Shown: piece by piece, positions 52,980 through 63,300 of the stretch
Position numbering within the stretch: the first letter of the stretch is position 1
Layout of the letters: every line of letters starts with the position of its first letter
Assembly (NCBI GenBank): GCA_964034945.1
Contig: OZ035963.1
Location: 46,867,532-46,931,531 of the forward strand
Source: Chrysopilus asiliformis
Lineage: Eukaryota; Arthropoda; Insecta; Diptera; Rhagionidae
Reading direction: 5' to 3'
Length of the DNA stretch: 64,000 bases
Position numbers and translations under genes: made by a program
The notes under the pieces: generated by a model
Databases searched by the model: none
Told to the model about the DNA's origin: nothing
The model's input: only the letters and a program-made list of their open reading frames with translations

Positions 52980-54320
52980 GATAAAAAAATAATTATCTGG
53001 CCGCAACATTGGGTGGGGTCCTCATCTACAATCTGAATTGACCTATCTTTATGTTATCAGAAGATCCTCGGCTGATCGAGGAAATACAAAATGATGGAAA
53101 TAAGATGCCATTTTATCCAGTTTCCATGTACCAAACGTATGTGTCGAGATGCGCGTACAAGTGGGACCTCGATGACTCAAAAAGTTTTCTTCCTTTTCTA
53201 ATTCTTATTTTACCCCGATAACTCGAAAGTAACCCTCGAAAAGTCAAAGTTTTTTAAGTTTCTGGACAAGCTGCCGGACATCAATAATTCCAAGAGTCTA
53301 CCCACAAACTATAGAAACTCTAAGAAACTTCGATTGATCGAAAAATGGTCTAAATTTGAATAAATCATAATGGTAGACATGGTAAACCGATCGTGTAAAA
53401 TTTTTCTTGCATCATGACTATGACTCAACATCGCCCTCTATAAGTCGAAGTTTCTTAGTTTTGTCTCTCCCCGTCGACTACATGACACCCCCTATGGCGA
53501 AAACGTATTTTTCAAAGGGTTGCAAAATCGATTTATTTTGGTTTCCATAACATTCGTTTGAACAGCCGGGAGAGGAATTTCAGATTGGTTACTAGTGCGA
53601 TGCTCGTATAAAAAACGTTAGGGAATTAAAGCATATTTAGGGAACGATCGTTAAGATCTTGAAGTTGTGACCAGTTCCCTTAACACATTCAAGCATTGCC
53701 GATAGAATTGGAAACAAATCCAAAGCTACCGAAATGTGACTGAAAACAGAACCAAAACATAAGGGAACAGAAGAAAGCTTAACACCGCCGGTTTGAAAAC
53801 CCCATTACGGCACTACCACATCAAGAACTTTTGAATCGGATATGTAATAAAATTAATATCAAAATGTATGTTGCCCGAATGTATTTTACATATGGTTGAT
53901 GATTCTTCCACATCCAAACTTGAAGTAGACGAGTTTACTGTCCAATAACTCTGAAGCCAATCTCCTTACACTACCATCTTGTGTATGTGGATGGACGGTA
54001 GATGATGGTATGTTGATGGCTTGGTGTTGAATTTTGGATTGTGGTTGAAGTTGATGGTTTCTCGGCTTCTACCACGATCGAATCCATAGTTGACGGTGTA
54101 CGGGGATTGCGATCAGTTGAAAAATTTAATCATTTTGAAAAACGGATCGAGAAACTTTTTTTTTAATCTGAGAAGTGAAGCATTTTTTAGAAAATATTTC
54201 AAACAAGTGAAAGACAGATAAGACTTCGTGGTGGTTTTAGAAGATTTTCAGTGGTTTTACAATTTTTCCTGGCGAAAATAGTGGAGATAAATCACAAAAG
54301 TTCTACTTAAGGCAATCAAA
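52980..54320. other. 5' flank of the calcium-binding gene
   Basis: Non-coding. 53010-53560 contains repeated phrases (CCTCGATGACTCAAAAAG, CCTCTATAAGTCGAAGTTTC) of unrecognised repeat origin. 53970-54110 has a TTGATGGTT-rich segment. No TATA box is obvious before the ATG at 54321. Confidence 0.4.
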
Positions 54321-57300
54321 ATGGCCTTCTCCTTGGTTCGGTGTGGATTACGAGCAACTTCCAGAATTCTAGACAGTGGCAACCATATGGGATCGATTGG
54401 TGTTTTAGCGAATGTTTTCCAGTCAGATAGAAAGGTGCATAAACTTTTTTTTTATCGCCTCGTTTGCACGAGCGTTTCTTTTTTTTTCTAAGCATCATTA
54501 GGGAATTATTGTTTTGCAAATAAAACTAAAAATCTTGAAATTACTTTTAAAATCCGCTTGTAAAAAGACTTCATGAAGTCAAAAAATCGCAGTGCCAGGT
54601 AATCAGTGCGGAAGCGTCAGGTTAGACAGCATAGACTGGGGATGGTGAAAAAATATTATTCATATCTTAAAAAGGACGAATTATTTTGCCTTGAAACAAT
54701 AAATATTACTATAATAACATTTTTGATAGTTTCTGTTCCATTAAGTCCTTTTTTGACGGGTGTTCTATCTATGCTGTCTACTTTGACGCTTCGCCATTGC
54801 AGGTGATAACGGAAAATAACCGCAAACCACCTTTACCAAATTTTAAGAAAGGCGGACTAGCAATAGGAAGTAAACATGACATTTAACTACACATGCAACC
54901 GTCTCCTATTGAGCTGTCCATAAATTATATTCAGGAGGGTGGGAGGGAGGGAGGGAGGGTGGGAGGGAGGTTGAACGGCGATAGTGTAACGCCGGTACTT
55001 AATTCCAACAAAAATGGCAAAAATAGAAGACCAGGGGATGGGAGGAGGGGAGGTTGTTCGGTCGAGGAACCTAAAATCAGCGTGACGTATTTTTAGGTCA
55101 GCCCGTAGATTTAAAATTTTAATATGTGGTAACAAGCGAAAAATTCGCCAAAAAATACCATAGGCATTTCATATCATCAAACAGTAACTCTTCTGGTTTC
55201 CAACTGATTTCTTGGGTTACCTTTGTTGGTTTTTGGAAAGTTCCCAAACGTCGGTGTTGGCAAATGTAAGAAATTAATTACCTTTTAGTATAGCAAAAAA
55301 AAATTGGGGCACTGACCTTTACTCCTGCGGGCAGTTTCGTGACTATTTCATGTGGCTGAATAAATTTTCAGTCAAAAGCATTTGAGACCTTGATATCATT
55401 GAATATGTTTTCCATACAATTGGGAGATCTTTAAAAATTCTAAAGAGTTTCTCCCGGTTTTCTTGTTTTGTTTTCAAATTATGCAGCAACGACTACCGCA
55501 CATTGAATGTGTTTATATTTCAATTTTTTTTTTCTTGATTAAATTTTACTCGGCAGCTATGTGGCAACCAATGTTAATTTATCAACGAATTTTGTTTTTT
55601 TTTTCTTCGTTTTGTTTTTCTGGTTTTTGGGTGAACTGAGGACTTAATGGCTGCAGCTAGCCACATATTATCACCATGGAATTATCTAGCATTATTTTTA
55701 AAGTCTATTATGATCTGGAATTCTATTAAGAAAGAGTCACCTATTTACTATTATTTTCTTATATATTACTTGGATAATACAAAAATTCAAACAAGTGTTT
55801 ATCGTTTTTTTCTTCTTCTAGAAAAAAGGTAAATAACCCAAATCCCACAACAGTCTAGTATTTGTGTAGTTAACACGAGGCGACGCGTAAAAGCAATGAA
55901 AATAAATTTGAATTCGGTCAATGTGAGATAACTTCTTTCAAATAATATATAGATATGAATATCTTTTGGAAAACCACACCAAATGTCGAAAAATGTTGTT
56001 ATGTTTTTTTTAGCGGCCGTAGGTTATAATGGAGGAGTGTGGAGAAAGTATTGCGCGTTTTTGAATTTGTATTCAATAATGATAGAATTTGTAAACAGTT
56101 TTCAAAACGCGCTATTAAAAACTAATTAATAAGAAGGTAATTACTTAGCGATCGAAAATTCCATTTCAATTAAAAACATAAAGATGATAGATTAATCTTT
56201 GGAGATTTTTTACGCAATCTAACAATAAAAATGTTATGTAATGCTAGTAGTTTATACTCTGTTGTACAAGATCCGTGATAGATTTTGGCGAACATTAATT
56301 CTTCTAGAATTTTAAAATAGCTTAAAATGCATTTATAGGGAATTTTACGTGATTTTTTAGAATTTTAATTATGGTTGATGGGAGACTTTGTTTTCTAATA
56401 ATCGGTAACTCATCCAAATAGTGGATATATCTGTGGTGACAACCAACAAACTCTTAAGTCGACTTAAGATTTCAATCAGTGTTGTGCCGCGTAGTCTACG
56501 TAATGTAGACTACACCATTGTCTACGCGTAGACTATTACTGTAGACAATGGTCTATTCTCTACGCGTAGACAATGTAGACAATTGATAAAATAAAGGATA
56601 GCTGAGTTTCTTACAAACATTTCTAAAAAATAATTTACAAGTGCTTAGAAATTTGGTTTTATATTTGTTCTTTTATATGTGCCCTCTTAGTCTGCTTTCG
56701 GCAGTATTTTGCAAAAAAAATTTGCGCTGCAGGTAAAAAGCGGAGCATTTATGTTGGCCTTGATTCAATCAAAGCCCAGCTCTTTAAATGCTTTGTTTTT
56801 AAGCCTTCCTGCCATATTTCAAAAAAACACGATTTCACTGTGCATAAAACGATAGGAAATGAGGTTAGATTGATTCCCATACAAGTGAAAAAGACAATAA
56901 AGGCACGGCGCTGGTGTCGCTGAGGAGTCTAGTTAGCGAGTTTTCATATAAATTTAACTCTTTAGGGACACCAGTGCCTCGCTATTTCTTGTAATTGGCC
57001 ATTTCCTATATAGTATAGTATTAGATATATGACTCATTAATGACTTTGTTTTGACAGATATGAGAAAGTCTACATTGTCTACGCAAAGTCGACATTGTCT
57101 ACGCCAATGTCTACATTGTCTACCCGAAATCTATTGTCTCCGCTATTGTCTACACTGAAGTGTAGACAATTAAAGTCTACGTGTAGAGGAACAACACTGA
57201 TTTCAATGCGTCTATACATAAAATTTTGTGTCTTTACTGTTGTTCTAACCGAAGTTATCTAAAAAACATAACAAAAGCTATAATTGCCAATCTGACAATT

Positions 57301-60300
57301 ATTGAAAATCCGTATGGTGATTTAAGTGAACAGCATTTTTTTATAATTGATTTAAGGCTTTCGCGGTTGCTTAATGCCATAATTAAGGACTTTCGGTTTA
57401 ACCGCGTGAATTTTAAAAAAGAAGTAAAACTTACTTTTTATTTGCCGAGACGTTTCGGTTAGAGCATGTGCTAACCATGGTCGCTCGAGGACTGGTTCAA
57501 GCCGAAATTAAACGCAGGCCTACGTTTAATAGAGATGACAGCCTAAAATTATCCGAAACTTGGAATCCTGTGTTGAAATTGCTGCGACCGTTAAAGTCCA
57601 TCGATAAACCGGACGACACAATCAGTACAGTTTGCCAACAAACGGTCAACAGGCACCGTTATAATTTGAGAAGCCGTCCAATGTTTTAAGCAAAGCTTGA
57701 ACCAGTCCTCGAGCGACCATGGTTAGCACATGCTCTAACCGAAACGTCTCGGCAAATAAAAAGTAAGTTTTACTTCTTTTTTAAAATTCACGCGGTTAAA
57801 CCGAAAGTCCTTAATTATAGCATTTTTTTAAATTTATTCCAATCGGATTTTGATGTATGGGAGTTTTATGTAGAATCATATCCTAAATAGCTTTTGTTCT
57901 TGCAGTTTTTTGATAAGATGCACCGTTTTCAAGAGGTCAATTTTTGCCCTTTAACTCGTTCGGTACATGTTTTTTTCTATGGGGGTTAAAAATACTTCTA
58001 TACAAATTAATGATGTTTAAGCTATTAGTATTCATTAAAAAAAAATTAAAAATTTTAAATTTCCCACAAATACGTTCACTGTAGTCCAAATTTTTACTCA
58101 ACTAATCAAAATTGAGTCACAAATGCACTTAAAGGTGCACTGAATGAGAATAGAGTGTTTGAAAATAAATAAATATAAGTCAATTCATATTGCCATATGG
58201 CATCCAAATACCGAATGGGTTAACGAACTTAGCCTTGCATTTTACGAAAAATGGATCTGCGTAAAATTTCAAGTCTCTAGCTCAACCCGTACGCCTGCAA
58301 TCCGCGCTACAGACGGATGAACGGACATGCAAAATTCAATTTTTTTTATCATTCTAAATACACTGGTGTAATTCATTTTTGTGTGTGATGACGGGATGTT
58401 GGCGTTGCAAACGGTAAGGCAAATCTAATATACCCTTTGGTTTCACCATACGGGTATAAATACATTATCACTTAAATCACAATAATTATCACCCCAAATA
58501 GCACCGAAAAGCACGGGCACATCAAGTTTGATCTTTGTGACTTAAAAATGCAGCAAATTACACAATCGGGTCTAAAAGTTTAGACCTATAATTCACATCC
58601 GCATACAAGAAGCGTAAGAAATGACGAGAACGACACACTGATTAATAATGTGTCTGCAAAGCCACAATCGCTTTAGTGGGGAAATTGCAGATCGACGGTT
58701 CGTTTTTGGGCCAATATTCTCTTCATGAAAATCCTGCAACGATAGAGTGGCATTCGACGGTTGTTGGGTCGATACAGTGATTAGCTGTGGAACCTAAATG
58801 ACAGTATTACTTTGAAAAAGCGTGTAATGGAAACAGAGCCGACACGGTTGCCACCAAAGTTACCTCATGGCCCCCACTTTACAAACAAAAGTAATAAAGT
58901 TGATGCATTCAGTCGCCATATTCCCCATTGACATTTGGTTTAAATAATTTCGCTTCGAGAATCAATTTTCTTATTTCAGGATAATAATTAAGGAAATTGG
59001 ATAAGAAACGTATAGCATATATTTTTGAGACAGCACAATTTTATTGGCATCAAAATTTCATTGCAAAAGAAAAAAAAACAAAAATTTACCGGCAAAATAA
59101 AATTAAACAAACTTTTTGTTAAAAACAAAATAATTTGATGGTCCATTAAAATCTGTTTAAATTTCAATTTCAAAATTGTTGCAAATTTTTAGTTGCAACT
59201 AAAATCACGACCTGCAATCGGAAGAAAAGTCCATTATAAAATAATACTCTACAAAAAGTTTCCATTAATTTATCGCCTTTAGATTTTTCTTTTTCGCTTT
59301 CTTTTTACGTTTTTATTTGTTCATCTCTGTTGGGTCGCCAAGCTATGAAAGCATTCGAGGGAGAAAGACAACTCCACTCGAAGATTTTTGTAAAAAAAAA
59401 TTTCCCTGATAAACACCCAATAGTGAAAACCGCTCAAAATCCATTCTGTAGCTTAGGAGATAGCCGAAGAGGGGGTCAGAGTTTACAAAGGTAATCAATA
59501 ATTTAGGAGTCAATAGTACCCCTGTGTAAATTTTCAGCTAATTCCATTGAATAACTAAAAAACAGGTTTGCGGTGGAGGGGATAAATGATTGTGGGGGAA
59601 AAACGCCGGACTATAACGAAATAATACATATCCTATAACCTGACCAGAGGTCTAAGCAACAGATAGGAAAAAATCGCATCAAAATCGGTCCATTGGTTTT
59701 CGAGCAGACGTTGCATTTTATATGTACAGAGATAGATAGATAGATAAGGTTCACCAAGTCCAAACTGGTGCTTCAGCGGTCGACGAGACAGGCAATGAGG
59801 AAAAACAATTTCTGTCTCTGTCAGCCTAATTTAAGCAACTTGCGATCTCTCAGGAAAGTTATCAAAAAAACTTCGGTAAAATCGACAATAAAAACTGGGC
59901 AAATGCCCATTTTGTCAGTGTAATATTAATGTATTAACAAAGGGGGGTTTTTTTTTAAATTCAACAAGGTCAAACGAAACTAAGTAATAAACTGGTAAAT
60001 TTGAACCGTTATATCAAAAATGTTTGTTTAATAAAGTCTTTGAACTTGAGTTGGTAAACTCGATTGATTGCTAACGCGGCTAAGTAGAAGCCTTTTGATA
60101 AACGATTGGTAGGTAATTTCTAAACTGTCCAAAGTAATATTTTACGTGACATGATAGGAACTTGCCACTAGTTATCTTATAAACAATCAGAAGATTCGGT
60201 TCATTTGTCACGTATGAGTTATTGAAACAAAAAGCCGTACACAGAAACAAAAGCTGTTTTGACGGTAGATCAAGGCCATCAAGACAATAATCTCTCGTTT

Positions 60301-63300
60301 TCCTCAATTGCTTTTTCTGCAGCATTTTATGAATAAGATTTGAAATTCAGCTTGCGAATATATTTGAATACTGAAGCTTCATTTGGTTATTTGTATTTTA
60401 GGTGAAGACACTAAATGTGGCTGGACTTAGTTTTAGCACGGCCAAGGTGATCCCGGCACTCGCGCTACACTTGGCACATCGACCAGTGATGTTAAGCGCA
60501 CGACAATACTCGAAGAAATCAAAACACGAGCGCGATTATGAAAGTGACTCGGATTCAGATGACGAACTCGAACATCACCATCACAAACACCATCAACAGA
60601 ATCATCATCTTCAGGGGAAGAAACCAGTTCGGGTAAGGCAGGCCAAATCGAATTGATGTAAATCTGCAACCAAGTTTGATAGTTTCTCAAAATAGGATGC
60701 CCTTTTTATGTTGGCAATTGAACGTACTTCTAAATCTAATCGTTTAAAGTCAACACGCACAATGTCTATGCTAATAAAAATTAGTAAAAAGCAAATCAAT
60801 CAGTGGCCAAGTCACCATATCAGCTAGGGCTCTGATAGCACGCTTATGTGAGAGTTGGCAAGTGAGTGTAGAAACGTTGGCGGCTGACCCCAAACCCGAT
60901 TACGAATCTGAGGTCTAGCATGGACTCACCGATTCAAATCTTCACTAACACTCAGCCGATTTTATCACAAAAACATTCGAAAGTGAAATTTAAACAAGAA
61001 GCTACCAAATATAAATTTCAATTCACTGACGATTGAATCGTATGTAAATATTGAAAAGATTTTGGGATAATCTAAGAGTTAACAAATAAATTAAATCAAT
61101 ACTATTTAAACTTTCCCATGTCAAGGGCAAATTTGTGGCCAAATAGGAAACTAGAAACAAATAACATAAAAAGCCGGTATAACTAATCGGATTGACTTGC
61201 TCTTAATGATTTTTTTTCTATATTCGGTTGGCCATTATTCAATCTCAAAGCTCTCGTGAAATATGTTGACTTTTTGGACTTGACGACAAAGGAACGGATA
61301 GTAAAACCAGCTATGAATTCACGCCAGATATAAGTTGACGGTTGGATGAATTTTTGCAAGATGATATACAAGTGACTAACTATTCTTGACGAATTCCTAA
61401 TTAATCTTGTAGTAATGTTTATATTTTTATAGCAAAAAAGCAAAACCAAATCACCTAGGATTAAAACTATATAAAATGAGTCTAAGTTTAGGAACGTACT
61501 GCAATAGTAACCATGCAAAATGATGCTAACATACACTCAGAAAAATGTCCAGGTCAACTTTTTGTCAGGTTAACTCTGACCGCTAGCTGGCTTACAGACA
61601 CCGCTAGCTGGCTTACAGACACCTCTGTAAGGTCAGAGTTAACCTATCTAAGGTCAACTCGTGCAGCTCCCAATGCCCTACTTCACCTGCTGGTGGCTTT
61701 ATTTCAGAATTTCTCCGACCACAGGTCAACTCAGTTTTACTTGCCCACATGCAGGCGAACGCGCGCCTGCCCGAGGCCAATTACGCCGTATGTAGGTCGT
61801 CGAGTTAGCCTCCATTTTTCTGAGTGTAGCAATAGGAGTTTTTGAGATACGCGAAAACCAGTATGGCACGATTGCAGTACGCGCCTGTATTAATGTTTTC
61901 CATCAAACACAAAAGCTTGAATATAATAATAAAAATTTCTAGTTTTTTTTACTTTGTTGCATTTGCTTACATCTATTAAACCTACATTTTAATTATGCAG
62001 GATTTTTTTCTAGACGAAAAAAAATAAATGATTATGTCTACATGAAAAAATCGATCACTTTTGATTTTTCTGACAGCCTGTGAAGCTTTGAAAGATAATT
62101 ATGTGTAAAGACGTAGGCAGAGTATTTCAAAAGTCATAAACGGGGAGTACAAATGGAAAACCGCAGTTTTTTTCGAAATTTGAGGATTTTTTGTAGAAAA
62201 ATGCTTACATATTTATTCTTCAAAATATTGTCCATCACTAACCACAACTTTTTCCCATCTTTCTGGCAGCACACGGATTCTGCGTCGAAAAAACTGCTCG
62301 TCTCTTGGGGCGATCCATAAATCGACGCAATCTTGAGTTGATTCAAAAATCGGTCTCTCCGTAAGAACGGAAGTGCTGATCAGACAGACTATGAGTTATC
62401 GATCGTAACAGGATCTAGTCGGAAGGGGCGATGTCTGAAGAATACGGCGGTGGAGTAGGACGTCCAAATTCAGTGTTTCCAGTACATTTTAACGACATTA
62501 GGCCTAATGTTGTCGTGCTGCAAAATCACTTTGTGATGTATTTGCTCGAATTGTGGCCGTTTTTCCGTCAATGCGCGGTTCAAACGCATTAATTGTGTTC
62601 GGTAGTGAGCTCCTGTGATGGTTTCACTCGGTTGCAACAGCACATAATTTTTTACCGGTCCAGGATGGTTCTCATCTTCCACGTCAAAATCACCACTTTT
62701 GTAGCATTGAAACCATTCGCGACAGTTTCTTTCACTAATAGAAGCCTCACAAAAAGTTTCTACAATCTTTCTACGCGCCTCAGCCGCAGATTTTTTCGAA
62801 TTGAAGGCAAAAAGCAAAACTTCCTGCAAATGGCGTTTATTTGGCTCAAAGAACGATGCATGATTTTGCCCCTCTAAACTAACTTTTGAACCCGTGTAAT
62901 TTTCACTTTGGTTGAGTACTTTTTGGAAAGGGCACAGTCTCTACTTTCATCCATATATGGCTTCAAGAGCCACCGAATTGCAGGGGGACGGTGAGGGGTT
63001 AACGAACTTTCTCGCGATTTTTTCACAGAAATCATTGCAGAAATCACGAGAGAGTTCGTTAACCCCTCACCCTCCCCTCGCAATTCGGTTCCGCTTGAAC
63101 CAATATATGGATGAAACTAGAGATTGTGCCCTTTCGAAAAAGTACTCAACCAAAGTGAAAACTACACGGGTTCAAAAGTTAACCCAGGGGCACGAAAAAC
63201 GCTGTTTTCTGCATGGTTCTTTCGACATTTTCACGCACAAAAAAATATATAACGCCGAATGAACAGTAAAATAAAATAAATATTTATCTCGTTTTTGTTT

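Larger units (their letters stand above)
57263..58460 (-). repeat. Family A interspersed repeat, copy 10, with two insertions
   Basis: Reverse copy split by a foldback retroelement-like insert (57344-57819) and a piggyBac-like MITE (57955-58219). The microsatellite is reduced to a single gacggatg unit. In intron 1. Confidence 0.8.

Noticed and set aside
54316..54519. Minus-strand frame opposite exon 1 of the calcium-binding gene
   Set aside because: Shadow of the real exon, which has consistent splice phases with three further exons.
57695..57790. Hammerhead ribozyme in the foldback arms (GGTTAG...CTAACC then CGAAACGTC)
   Set aside because: A stem and the GAAA/GUC side are suggestive, but the obligatory CUGANGA core is absent.
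61513..61845. 110-codon open frame with internal repeat
   Set aside because: Spans a TA-flanked MITE whose own tandem duplication keeps the frame open.
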